A stretch of 30,441 nt of DNA. Origin: an uncultured Collinsella sp. (GTDB lineage: Bacteria; Actinomycetota; Coriobacteriia; Coriobacteriales; Coriobacteriaceae). The notes under the pieces were generated by a model. That model made no database searches. It saw nothing but the letters and a program-made list of their open reading frames with translations, and had not been told where the DNA came from. Below are positions 1-9,493 of this stretch, in pieces. A program made the position numbers and the translations under genes. How positions within the stretch are numbered: the stretch's first letter is position 1; each line of letters opens with the position of its first letter. The stretch covers positions 1 through 30,441 of the forward strand of contig UQPI01000025.1 of NCBI GenBank assembly GCA_900542945.1. Direction: 5' to 3'.

Positions 1-55
1 GAGCGTCCGGCTGATAACCGGGAGGTCACAAGTTCGAATCTTGTCAGGTCCACCA
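1..55 (+). tRNA. tRNA-Ile (GAU anticodon), 5' end cut by window edge
   Basis: The window opens inside this tRNA, just before the anticodon arm. The anticodon stem TCCGG/CCGGG encloses the loop CTGATAA, giving anticodon GAT at 13-15. The T arm ACAAG-TTCGAAT-CTTGT and the acceptor 3' strand follow, and CCA is encoded at 53-55. The acceptor 5' strand and D arm lie upstream of the window, so folding can only be checked in part. Confidence 0.93.
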
Positions 56-69
56 TCAAAACCGTGAAG

Positions 70-99
70 AGCTCTGGGGCGTTGCCTCGGGGCTTTTTT
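70..99 (+). terminator. Intrinsic terminator after tRNA-Ile
   Basis: A 10-bp stem (70-79 with 85-94, including G-U pairs) with a 5-nt loop runs into six T residues. It lies 15 nt after the tRNA CCA and fits a terminator of the tRNA transcript. Confidence 0.8.
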
Positions 100-110
100 C
101 TTACCTACTG

Positions 111-149
111 AAAGTAGTCAAAAAAGCCCCGTCCCAAATTAACTACTTT
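111..149. repeat. Small inverted repeat between tRNA and DUF151 gene
   Basis: AAAGTAGT (111-118) is complementary to ACTACTTT (142-149). Between them lies an A-rich stretch followed by GCCCCGTCCC. On the minus strand this reads GGGACGGGGC followed by six T residues, so it could act as a weak terminator, or be a degenerate REP-type element. No copy elsewhere in the window confirms it as a dispersed repeat. Confidence 0.35.
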
Positions 150-239
150 GATTTTGTGTGCTGTGCGAAAGATTGGGTAGTATAGCTATTCAATGCGGCG
201 GGCTGCCGCGTGTTAACCGCTACGTACCGGAGGTGTTCC

Positions 240-740
240 ATGGTTCGTGTCGACATAGAGACCATCGTCATGGCCGCCGGTCCCGTGCCATCGCTTATCG
301 TGCTTCGTGAGCGCAGCAGCAAATCGGACTCGCCCGCGCCGCTGCGTTCCCTTTCCATTCAGACTGGTTCGTTTGAAGCTGCTGCCATCAGCCGCGGCAT
401 CGATAGCGGCCGCGCCGAGCGCCCGATCACCCATGACCTGTTGCTCGATACCGTTGACGCCCTGGGCGCCAAGCTCGAGCGCATCGAGATCGTCCGCGCC
501 GAGCCGCCGGTGTTCTACGCGACGATCGTCGTACTGGCCGATGGCGAGGAGCGCAAGATCGACGCTCGTCCCAGTGATGCCATTGCCCTTGCCGTGCGCA
601 GCAATGCTCCCATGTTTGTGGAGGACGACATCATGAATCGCCTGGGCGCTGTTTCTACCCACGCCGAGGAAGTCGACGACGAGCAGGAGTTCGAGAAGTT
701 CGACGAGTTCGTCCATACGCTCTCCCCCGATGACTTCTAA
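240..740 (+). CDS. DUF151 / bifunctional nuclease-family protein
   Basis: The 166-residue product matches the DUF151 (BFN) family in pattern: an N-terminal strand segment beginning MVRVDIETIVM, a central helix with HDLLLDTVDALGA, a strand pair around PVFYATIVVLADGEERKIDARPSD, then AIALAVRSNAPMFV. The run from RKIDARPSDAIALA is the most typical part of the family. Plant and archaeal members have reported nuclease activity; the role in bacteria is poorly known. The C-terminal 30 residues are acidic. The start at 240 is chosen over the GTG at 210 because GGAGG at 229-233 stands 6 nt upstream of it. It begins a run of three small genes leading towards typA. Confidence 0.85.
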   Translation: MVRVDIETIVMAAGPVPSLIVLRERSSKSDSPAPLRSLSIQTGSFEAAAISRGIDSGRAERPITHDLLLDTVDALGAKLERIEIVRAEPPVFYATIVVLADGEERKIDARPSDAIALAVRSNAPMFVEDDIMNRLGAVSTHAEEVDDEQEFEKFDEFVHTLSPDDF

Positions 741-773
741 ATGCGGGGCGGCAGAGTTGCGGAGTGTTCGCTG

Positions 774-1130
774 ATGGCCGGCGGTATGTCGGCTGAGGCG
801 GCGGCCATTGCGCGCGAGGCCCAGATGCGCTCGGAGGCTTCTGAGGCGGCACGCATTGCCTATGTGACGCAGGCCCGCACGCTTCGCGAGCGCCGCGGCT
901 CGTTTATCAAGATGGTTGTTGTCTCCGCCCTTGTCGCGGCAATCTGCTCGCGCCTTCGTGGTACAGTTGGTGCGCTTGGGTTTTCGATTTCAACAGGCTT
1001 GGTAATCTGGGGTGTGGTCGATGCAGTAATGCTGACCAACCAGATCAAAGTACTCGACAAGCGCGCGATGGATATGATGCGCGCCCGCGACGCTGCCGCC
1101 AAGATCGCTGCCGAGGCACAAGAACTGTAA
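774..1130 (+). CDS. Small two-helix membrane protein, unknown function
   Basis: The 118-residue product is not recognised. It has an Ala/Glu-rich N-terminal helix (residues about 5-40) that may form a coiled coil, two hydrophobic segments (roughly MVVVSALVAAICS and GALGFSISTGLVIWGVVDAVML), and a charged C-terminal helix. This suggests a small inner-membrane hairpin with both ends on the same side. The frame is open from an ATG at 741 directly abutting the previous stop. The ATG at 774 is preferred because GGAG at 761-764 precedes it by 9 nt and nothing resembling a ribosome site precedes 741. It probably shares a transcript with the DUF151 gene. Confidence 0.7.
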   Translation: MAGGMSAEAAAIAREAQMRSEASEAARIAYVTQARTLRERRGSFIKMVVVSALVAAICSRLRGTVGALGFSISTGLVIWGVVDAVMLTNQIKVLDKRAMDMMRARDAAAKIAAEAQEL

Positions 1131-1160
1131 CGACGCCAGACTCGATGGGAAGGTCTAAAG

Positions 1161-1610
1161 ATGGCACAGGATATGCAGGACGCCGGTAACGTCTCCGCCG
1201 AGCTCGACGCCATGGTGTGTGACCTGATTGGTGCGTTCTTGGACGACCTTGCCGCCGGCGAGAATCCGGGTGTAGTTGTGGCGATCGAGGACGCTGCTTC
1301 CAACCGTTATCTGGCGGCGCTCGATGAGGATGGCGAGGAGGCGTGCCTCGAGGCGGCCACCAACTTTATCTCCGAGCACAAGATGGGTCTTAAGGACGAG
1401 GGCCTGGGCCGCATCGCCCGCTATGCCATCGGCTACACCGGTTGTGTCGAAATTGACGGCGGCTATCACGACGCCCTGCTCGTGAGCTTCTTCGAAACCA
1501 CGCTCGAGAGCGGTTTTTCGGCATACGTGCTGTATGAGGGCATGGGTGCCGGCGATGGTTTTATGTGGAGCGACCCTGAACCTGCAGGTGAGGAAACCCC
1601 TCTCATCTAA
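1161..1610 (+). CDS. Hypothetical acidic cytoplasmic protein
   Basis: The 149-residue protein is not recognised. It is acidic, with no signal peptide or membrane segment. A helical N-terminal half (SAELDAMVCDLIGAFLDDLAAG) is followed by alternating strand-like segments (VVVAIEDAASNRYLAAL, CVEIDGGYHDALLVSFFETT, FSAYVLYEGM), which suggests a small alpha/beta fold. The ribosome site GGGAAGG lies about 8 nt before the ATG. It lies 30 nt after the preceding gene and 117 nt before typA. No motif points to an enzyme activity. Confidence 0.65.
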   Translation: MAQDMQDAGNVSAELDAMVCDLIGAFLDDLAAGENPGVVVAIEDAASNRYLAALDEDGEEACLEAATNFISEHKMGLKDEGLGRIARYAIGYTGCVEIDGGYHDALLVSFFETTLESGFSAYVLYEGMGAGDGFMWSDPEPAGEETPLI

Positions 1611-1727
1611 AATCGCTAAAATAAACGAGTTTTCGGTAAAAGGCTCAATATTCCCGCTGAGCGTTGTGTCGCTGGGCGGGCCGCATACGCGTGCCGTTTG
1701 TATATGGATAGAAGATAGGGGAACTAC

Positions 1728-3566
<1,839 letters not shown>

Positions 3567-3593
3567 GAGCTGGGGCTTATAACCGCCAATAAG

Positions 3594-3628
3594 AAAGGGT
3601 GTCGACCGCAATGGTCGGCGCCCTTTTT
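3594..3628 (+). terminator. Intrinsic terminator of typA
   Basis: A stem of about 14 bp (AAAGGGTGTCGACC with GGTCGGCGCCCTTT, with G-U wobbles) and a 5-nt loop runs directly into T residues at 3624-3628. It begins 27 nt after the typA stop. Confidence 0.9.
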
Positions 3629-3657
3629 GGTGCAAGGGGACAGGTTACTTTGCACCA
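3628..3657. repeat. REP-like palindrome containing GGGGACAGGT
   Basis: TGGTGCAA (3628-3635) pairs with TTGCACCA (3650-3657) around a 14-nt loop that begins GGGGACAGGT. A short palindrome with a GGGGACAGG-type core between genes resembles the repeats mobilised by REP-associated transposases (RAYT family). No transposase is in this window, so the family assignment is inference. Confidence 0.5.
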
Positions 3658-3752
3658 CGGTGGAGGAGGTTATCCCCCCGAGTGGCTTTTCAGGCAAAGT
3701 TAAGTTGTTTAAACATATACATAATTCCACAGAATATAACTGCTTTAATGCA

Positions 3753-3813
3753 AAACCGTTAACAGGTAAATATCAACTGGTATTAAATTAAAAGACCTCT
3801 TTACCTGCGGTTT
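3753..3813. repeat. Bulged inverted repeat enclosing the likely pilus promoter
   Basis: The left arm is AAACCG, four extra bases (TTAA), then CAGGTAAA (3753-3770). The right arm (3800-3813) is TTTACCTG followed by CGGTTT, which is complementary to AAACCG and CAGGTAAA with the TTAA bulged out. The arms enclose 29 nt containing the candidate -10 box. It could be a regulator binding site, an RNA hairpin in a leader, or a very short invertible segment. The surrounding 3660-3850 is clearly AT-richer than the rest of the window. Confidence 0.5.
3759..3786 (+). promoter_or_regulatory. Candidate promoter of the pilus operon
   Basis: TTAACA (3759-3764, five of six -35 consensus bases) is followed after 16 nt by TATTAA (3781-3786, four of six -10 bases). 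It would leave a leader of about 200 nt before the adhesin ATG at 3992. No gene is seen in 3629-3991; the short open frames there lack ribosome sites. Confidence 0.45.
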
Positions 3814-3991
3814 ACATGACTGGTATCTATATTGTATGTTATGCATTGTGGCATAGACGAAACGTCTTAGAAGTTGCTCCCCCAATGGGTTCTTGCAATG
3901 CGCTAGGTAGGTTCTCGTTGATGTTGGGGTTTGTGTTCGATCCGACGATTCGCCGTATTCCACACTGTGTTGTAGGAATTAGGGGACAACT

Positions 3992-5362
3992 ATGGACGCA
4001 CACCGCTCACGGTCGCTGGGTATGGCGGCCCTGATCTTTATTTTAATTAGCCTCACCGCCGCAGTTTTTCACGGCGCAGCTCCCGTGCGCGCCGAGGACG
4101 TGACGACGCCGACGCCGATTGTGATTGATGATAAGACGGCGGACGTTACGGTTGGGCTGTATACCGATGAGAACCATACTCAAGAGCTCGAGGATCCTGT
4201 AACGTCCACTTCGAAGCTCTACGGAGCTTTTTCGGCACGGTTTATAAGTGGCAAGGCGCCTACGCCTCAGAACTACATCGCTGTCTACGAGCTCCCCGAT
4301 ACCATAGTCGTTGACGATAACGCCGGTGGCGACCTCATGGAGGGTCCTGAGGCTACTGCCGAAAAGGCTGGTACGTGGGAGATCAAGGACAATAAGGTCA
4401 TCTTTACGTTTGATAAGAGCTGGCTTGACAAAAACCCTGCGGAAATTTTTGTCGGAGCCAATTTTTCATTTGAGTTAGCAAATAAGAACGCTGGCTCGGA
4501 CAGCAGTACACCTATCGAGTTCCCCGGTGAGGGATCAATCAATATTCCAACTGCGGATGGCGCCGTCAAAGGGGGGAAATCGGGAACCTTCTCCCAGGGA
4601 GCCGACGGCGTGGCCAAGGTTACCTGGACCGTTAAACTCACCGTCGAGTCGTACGCCACGAATGTTAAGTTAACCGATGCGCTGGGCGGCAACTTCGAGT
4701 TTGTGGACGGCAGCTTCACACTCGATGGCGAGAATCTCGCCCCGCAGCCGACGATCAACGGCCAGACTGCGACCCTCGACAGCCTGGGCGACCTCACCCA
4801 GGGGGAGCACACGATCGTCTATGAGACGAAGCTAAAGAGCGGCGTTTCAGCAAGCAACGGCGATTGGATAAACGACCAAGAAGCATCCAAGAACACGGCA
4901 GCGTGGGAGTGGGGCGGCTCGGGCAATCGCCAAAAAGGCTCTGTGACCGCTGCTTCCAGCAAGTTTCGCTACGACATGATCAACAAGTCCAACGGCTCGG
5001 GCACGCCGTCCGACATCACGTGGACTGTCACACTCAATCAAGGCGAGCTCAAGACCGATATGAGCGGCTACACGTTTACCGATACGCTTGACGCTAAGCA
5101 GGCCTATATAGGGAGCTACACGGTATACAAGGGCAGCTCGGGGTCGGAGGTTCTTGAGACTTGCGCGCTCGGTCCGTCGCAGAACTCGTTCACCTACACG
5201 TTCCGGACCGATCTTGCAGACAAGTACGCCACCTACCGCATCGTCTATCACACCAAGATGAAAGACGCGAGCTCGTACGACACCGTGCGCAACGATGCGA
5301 CCATCGAGCGGGGGGGGACTCCGTTTCCGGTACCGATGAAGGCAGTTTCACGCCGCAGCTGA
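3992..5362 (+). CDS. Pilus tip adhesin, 5' part (ends after frameshift at G8 tract)
   Basis: This is the N-terminal 456-residue piece of a large cell-wall adhesin. A signal peptide (hydrophobic residues about 11-30, likely cut after PVRA) is followed by tandem Ig-like, isopeptide-type domains. Each carries the recurring pattern T-W-T-V-x-L ... F-x-D-x-L, as at VTWTVKLTVESYATNVKLTDALG and ITWTVTLNQGELK. These resemble collagen-binding and fimbrial isopeptide-forming domains of Gram-positive surface proteins. After ATIERGG at residues about 436-442 the frame passes through a run of eight G and ends in 20 unrelated residues. The rest of the protein continues in another frame. AGGGGA precedes the ATG. 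Whether the break is biological or a sequencing error cannot be settled here. Confidence 0.85.
   Translation: MDAHRSRSLGMAALIFILISLTAAVFHGAAPVRAEDVTTPTPIVIDDKTADVTVGLYTDENHTQELEDPVTSTSKLYGAFSARFISGKAPTPQNYIAVYELPDTIVVDDNAGGDLMEGPEATAEKAGTWEIKDNKVIFTFDKSWLDKNPAEIFVGANFSFELANKNAGSDSSTPIEFPGEGSINIPTADGAVKGGKSGTFSQGADGVAKVTWTVKLTVESYATNVKLTDALGGNFEFVDGSFTLDGENLAPQPTINGQTATLDSLGDLTQGEHTIVYETKLKSGVSASNGDWINDQEASKNTAAWEWGGSGNRQKGSVTAASSKFRYDMINKSNGSGTPSDITWTVTLNQGELKTDMSGYTFTDTLDAKQAYIGSYTVYKGSSGSEVLETCALGPSQNSFTYTFRTDLADKYATYRIVYHTKMKDASSYDTVRNDATIERGGTPFPVPMKAVSRRS
5310..5317 (+). repeat. Poly-G tract (G8) at adhesin frame break
   Basis: Eight consecutive G residues follow GAGC inside the adhesin. 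The 5' part reads C GG GGG GGG ACT, whereas the 3' part needs GGG GAC TCC. Nine (or six) G residues would join both frames without a stop. Tracts of this length are prone to slipped-strand change. Confidence 0.9.
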
Positions 5363-7734
5363 CGGGTGTTGTGCCGATCACCAAGAGGCTCGTGAGATCC
5401 GATGAGGCGGCGACGACGGGCAGGGCGACATGGGAGACGAAGGTCGCGCTGAAGGCGATCGTCAATGCGGTTCATCCAGGCGAGGTGACGGTGAAGGACA
5501 CGTTTCAGTCGGCATGGTCGCAGAAACTTGGTGTCGACGAAAACTCCATTACCATTAAAATCGGCGATACCGTGCTGGAACGGGGTGCCGACTGGAATCC
5601 AACGGCTAGCTTTCAGGGTAATGAAACAAAGGAAAACTACGACCTCAAAATCATCGTTACCAACAAAGTGAAAGACGCCCTCGAGAAAGAGGACTACGCT
5701 GTTATCACCTACGACACCACATCAGAAGCGCTGTCGGGCTGGTACTCAAACTTTGCGTCGGTCAGCGCGCCGGGCCTGAAAATAAAATGGCCGTTCACCG
5801 AACCCGTCAAGTACGTTGTCAACCAAGAAACGAAGCCTGCGGTCGAGAAGCCGGAAGCGGAGTCGAAGGTGTCTTGGGTTGAGAATTTCGATTGGCATGC
5901 CGTTGACGGCTCGGATGAGAAGGGCGCCTGGATCGTCGACTGGACGGTGTATGCAAACCGCCAAAAGGGTAACAGGGGCGCAAACGGCGAGTTCGAATAC
6001 TATGGAGCTGGAAAGCTGGGCGGGAAGCCGCTGAATATCGTTGATAGCCTTCCGGATGGTATGAGCTATGTTGCGAATTCCGCAAAGTATACGCTCGTGC
6101 AGAACCCCTATGATAAACATACGGGGCTTCATCGCGGAAGCGAGGCCGAGACGGTCGTTGATAGCCAACCGCTTGTCACCGATAGTGTCAAGAGTGATGG
6201 CAACACTGTCACCTTTTCTATTCCTACGACTAAGCTTGAAAGCTATGCCGGTTATATCAAGCTTACGTATCAGACAGCGGTCAAGCGCGGTGAGCTTGAT
6301 ACCTCCACGAACGAGGTGAAGTTCACCAATTCTGCGCGCGCCGAGTCGGGAAGCAAGAAATTCGACTCTGGCAGTGGTGCTGTCACCATTAAGAACAACG
6401 TTATCAAGAAGATCGGCGAACAGGTCGACAATAGCAATCACATCAAGTACACCATTTTCGTTAACGAGTCAGCTGTCGATCTTAAGAGTGGCACTGGTGT
6501 CCTCGAGCTGGTCGATACCATGGATGCCAAGTGCACGTTGGTGCCGTCGGCGCTTAAGGTCTACGAGCGCGTGAACAACGATTGGTCTGAGCTGGCCGAT
6601 AAGGATTATTCGTCAAAGATGGAGCAGGTCAACAACGAATCTGGCTCATGTACGAGATTGACACTTAACGTGCCCGATGAGAAATACCTCAAGGTCGAGT
6701 ACGAGGTTATCCCGACCGGAAACCCCAATGATAAGGTGCCTCTTTCCAATACCGCAAAACTTACGGGTGTGACGGAAGGCACGGCGATCGACGAGCAAAT
6801 ATGGACCATCCAGAACGCTTCTGCCAGTGCGGGTGGCAATGGTTACGGCATCACGATGACCAAGTACGACGCCCAGCAGGTCGGTGCGACGCTAGGGGGA
6901 GCTGAATTCACGCTCTATAGCGTGAACATGAATCAGGTCGCAACGGTAGGTATCGAGAATGCAAGGACTAGGTTTGAAAGAGCTAAGACCGACGCCAATG
7001 GCAAGATCTCATTCGGTACAAGAGACAAGGCGATGAGCAATTGCGTGCTCTACCAGCTCGTGGAGACGAAGGCGCCAGTTGGCTATGCCGTGGCCGCGCC
7101 CACGTGGATCATGCTCAAAGGCAACGTGAGCGACGGGGATTATCAAGCTGCGCTAGCTAAGGCGAAGACCATCGTCGGCGGCGCAGATATCATCGGCGAT
7201 GACAAAAAGGACGAGATTTGGGTCTATGACAATCGTCTAAAGGGATCCGCAACAATCCGGGCTAAGAAACTGCTTGAAGGGGGCACATTCAAGAAGGGGC
7301 AGTTCTCGTTTGAGCTTAAGGATAGCGACGGCAGGGTGCTCCAGACGGTGACCAACGACGCCGGGGGCAATGTCTCTTTCAACGTGGACTACAACAAGGC
7401 TGATACCTACACTTACATCATCTCCGAGGTCGTCCCCGATGGCGCCGAGAACAACGTCAAGGACCACATCACTTACGACACAGTCGGGCACAATGTCACG
7501 GTTAATGTGACTATCGACAATAAAAATGAGCAGCTCGACACCGTCGTCACGTATGACAATGGCTCCCGGGAGCCGCCGACTTTTATCAACAGATACTCGA
7601 CCACGCTTCCCGAGGCGGGCGGGGCTGGCTTGACTATGACGTATCTGGCTGGTGCATCGCTGCTGTGTTTTGCTGCGACATGGATGCATGCTCGTCGCCA
7701 CCGTGATCTTGATCGAGGTGGTCGCCGTGAGTAA
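5317..7734 (+). CDS. Pilus tip adhesin, 3' part with LPEAG cell-wall anchor
   Basis: This frame (805 residues from the G tract) continues the adhesin. Further Ig-like domains (ATWETKVALKAIVN, WIVDWTVYANRQ) are followed by a SpaA/Cna-B-type domain (YGITMTKYDAQQVGATLGGAEFTLY, with the E-box-like VETKAPVGY). Next comes a pilin isopeptide-linkage-type domain (FSFELKDSDGRVLQTVTNDAGGNVSF, TYIISEVVPDG), then the sorting signal LPEAG, a hydrophobic segment and an RRHRD tail. The frame is open back to 5161, but residues before 5317 are unrelated to the family. Without a frameshift it could start only at internal GTGs such as 5371, lacking a signal peptide. Its last codons overlap the next gene's GTG start, so translation of the two is probably coupled. 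Confidence 0.85.
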   Translation, partial: DSVSGTDEGSFTPQLTGVVPITKRLVRSDEAATTGRATWETKVALKAIVNAVHPGEVTVKDTFQSAWSQKLGVDENSITIKIGDTVLERGADWNPTASFQGNETKENYDLKIIVTNKVKDALEKEDYAVITYDTTSEALSGWYSNFASVSAPGLKIKWPFTEPVKYVVNQETKPAVEKPEAESKVSWVENFDWHAVDGSDEKGAWIVDWTVYANRQKGNRGANGEFEYYGAGKLGGKPLNIVDSLPDGMSYVANSAKYTLVQNPYDKHTGLHRGSEAETVVDSQPLVTDSVKSDGNTVTFSIPTTKLESYAGYIKLTYQTAVKRGELDTSTNEVKFTNSARAESGSKKFDSGSGAVTIKNNVIKKIGEQVDNSNHIKYTIFVNESAVDLKSGTGVLELVDTMDAKCTLVPSALKVYERVNNDWSELADKDYSSKMEQVNNESGSCTRLTLNVPDEKYLKVEYEVIPTGNPNDKVPLSNTAKLTGVTEGTAIDEQIWTIQNASASAGGNGYGITMTKYDAQQVGATLGGAEFTLYSVNMNQVATVGIENARTRFERAKTDANGKISFGTRDKAMSNCVLYQLVETKAPVGYAVAAPTWIMLKGNVSDGDYQAALAKAKTIVGGADIIGDDKKDEIWVYDNRLKGSATIRAKKLLEGGTFKKGQFSFELKDSDGRVLQTVTNDAGGNVSFNVDYNKADTYTYIISEVVPDGAENNVKDHITYDTVGHNVTVNVTIDNKNEQLDTVVTYDNGSREPPTFINRYSTTLPEAGGAGLTMTYLAGASLLCFAATWMHARRHRDLDRGGRRE

Positions 7735-9370
7735 ATTGCACCGCCGCTTGTTGACCGTCATGATGGTGGCCATGACAGCTATCCTCGCTTTTGCAGCGTC
7801 GCCCGAGACGGCCCGTGCTGCCGATGCTGGGGTCATCACGATTGGCGGCGACGTCGCGACGCAATACGATGCGTACCAGTTCTTTTCGGCAACTGTTACC
7901 GATAAAGCCGGCTCCGATCAAAAGGTCGCGACGGACCTGGCGTGGGCGAGCGATGCGGTTCGTCAGGCTGTTCTTCCCGTTCTTTATGATGCGGGGCTTG
8001 ATAGCTCGGCATCGACGGCGCAAGCGGCTGCCGAATGGATGAATGCTGACGGGCATATGACGACCGCGCTGACGGCAAAGCTTGCCCGCGCGATTTGCAA
8101 TGTCGGCGCAACTTCCGTGGGCCTTAACGCGGGCACGGCGGCCGAGCTGCCCTGCGGCTACTGGCTCATCGTCGCCGACGACGGCGCCATCGCCCAGGGC
8201 GAGGCCGGCACCGCGCCGATCATGGCCCTGGTCGGCGGCAGCGCCGTCACCGTCAAGCCCAAGGCGGCGACCCCCAAGGTCGCCAAGCACGTGCTGGAGG
8301 ACAGTGCCGCCGCCTGGCAGAAGGCCGCCGACGCCACGGTCGCAGACGACCTTTACTGGCGCCTCTCGGCCACGGTCCCGGCGGGGCTCACCGCCTACGA
8401 CACCTATGCGGTGCAGTTCGTCGACACCATGAGCGCGGGGCTCGACCCCTCCAAGGTGGCCGCGAGCATGCGCGTGTACGTGGCGGCGGGCGCGGACGGC
8501 GGCTTCGACGCCGTCGCATGTGAGGGCGGTAACGCCAACTCGACGCCGGCTAAAGGGTGGACGGACATTACTTCACAGTGCAGGGTCTCGGTCGAGGGCA
8601 ATGCCTTCACCGTGCGCACCAGCGACCTGGTCGCCGCGCTTGGCGGGGCCGACGCCTTCGCCGCGGGCGCCCGCGTGGTTGCTGTTTACAATGCGCCGTT
8701 TGGGGCCAACTGCAATCGAGGCGCTATCAAGGGCAACCCCAACGAGGTCTATCTACGCTACCCACGCTCTCCCCTCGCCGACCAGTCCGGCGACGCCGGA
8801 TTCACCCGCACGCCGAGCGATAACGCGTGCGCCTACACCTGGGGACTCAGTCTGATCAAGCGCTCAAGCTCGGACGATAAACCGCTCGCGGGCGCCAAGC
8901 TGCGCATCATCGATGACCGCGGGCGCATTCTAACGACTGACGGCTCGTGGTCGACGGATGCCGACGCGTGCGTCACCACGGGCGCGGATGGCCATGTGGA
9001 ATTGACCGGTGTGGACGCGGGTGTCTACACCGTCGAGGAAATCGCGGCACCCAAGGGATACACCGCCTTTGAGGGCAAACGAACGGTGACGGTCACGGCC
9101 GAGGGGCTGGACGTTAAACAGGTGGCGGCCGCGAAGCCCGAGGTGACCGTATCGGTCGAAAGCCCCCTACGGGTTGATACCGCCGATGCCGGGACGGGTT
9201 CGATTGGGCTGTCGGTGCTCAACACCCCAAGTAAAGAAGCAAGTCGAGGCTTTATGCCCTCGACGGGAGATAGAACGTTGGTGCTGGTGGCGGTTTTGGC
9301 TGCCATCGGAGTGGTGGCTATTGTTGTCGCGCTCGTCATCAAGCGGGGAGGAGGTCGCCGTGAAAAATAA
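7727..9370 (+). CDS. Minor/basal pilin with MPSTG sorting signal
   Basis: The 547-residue product starts at a GTG (7727) that overlaps the adhesin stop by 8 nt, with GAGGTGG as ribosome site. It has a signal peptide (MMVAMTAILAFAASPETARA), an N-terminal domain shared with the major pilin (QYDAYQFFSATV; PCGYWLIVADDGAIAQGEAGTAPI), a middle isopeptide-type domain, and a C-terminal SpaA domain. The SpaA domain has an E-box (YTVEEIAAPKGY, Glu438). The C-terminal sorting signal is MPSTG (about 510-514) with a hydrophobic segment and KRGGGRR tail. Met at the first position is unusual for LPxTG. The overall build resembles a shorter-tailed paralogue of the major pilin at 9494. Segment 8130-8480 is noticeably richer in GC than its neighbours. 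Confidence 0.85.
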   Translation: MSKLHRRLLTVMMVAMTAILAFAASPETARAADAGVITIGGDVATQYDAYQFFSATVTDKAGSDQKVATDLAWASDAVRQAVLPVLYDAGLDSSASTAQAAAEWMNADGHMTTALTAKLARAICNVGATSVGLNAGTAAELPCGYWLIVADDGAIAQGEAGTAPIMALVGGSAVTVKPKAATPKVAKHVLEDSAAAWQKAADATVADDLYWRLSATVPAGLTAYDTYAVQFVDTMSAGLDPSKVAASMRVYVAAGADGGFDAVACEGGNANSTPAKGWTDITSQCRVSVEGNAFTVRTSDLVAALGGADAFAAGARVVAVYNAPFGANCNRGAIKGNPNEVYLRYPRSPLADQSGDAGFTRTPSDNACAYTWGLSLIKRSSSDDKPLAGAKLRIIDDRGRILTTDGSWSTDADACVTTGADGHVELTGVDAGVYTVEEIAAPKGYTAFEGKRTVTVTAEGLDVKQVAAAKPEVTVSVESPLRVDTADAGTGSIGLSVLNTPSKEASRGFMPSTGDRTLVLVAVLAAIGVVAIVVALVIKRGGGRREK

Positions 9371-9410
9371 TTGTCCCCCCCCCTTGCTCAATGGCGTACT
9401 GCCTCCGTAG
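9360..9410 (+). pseudogene. Coupled gene start broken at C9 tract, possible gene remnant
   Basis: A GTG at 9360 is preceded by GGAGGAGG at the same spacing, and in the same overlapping arrangement, as the start of the upstream pilin at 7727. Both junctions contain GGTCGCCGTGA or a close variant. The frame reads MKNN-Cys, passes through the C9 tract and stops at 9410 after 16 residues. With ten C it would run to 9454 and end VYRPDDHWF. No frame gives a full gene. It may be the stub of a deleted gene or an unimportant coupled peptide. Confidence 0.3.
9375..9383 (+). repeat. Poly-C tract (C9) between pilin genes
   Basis: Nine consecutive C residues lie just after the stop of the MPSTG pilin and 16 nt into the coupled GTG frame. 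It is the longest homopolymer seen in the pilus region. Confidence 0.9.
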
Positions 9411-9493
9411 CGAGTGACGAGCAGGTCTACCGACCTGATGATCATTGGTTTTGAAAAAGTTACTAGAGAACCCTCCAAGAAAGAGGACCCAAC

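Noticed and set aside
3816..4034. Short plus-strand frame before the adhesin
   Set aside because: It has no ribosome site, overlaps the adhesin start in another frame and looks like leader sequence.
4571..4576. G6 run in the adhesin as a further phase-variation tract
   Set aside because: It is in frame (GGG GGG) and shorter than tracts that usually slip; no frame change occurs there.
5161..5316. N-terminal 52 codons of the open frame running into the adhesin 3' part
   Set aside because: Arg/His-rich nonsense that is the off-frame reading of the adhesin 5' part; the native coding in this frame begins at the G tract.
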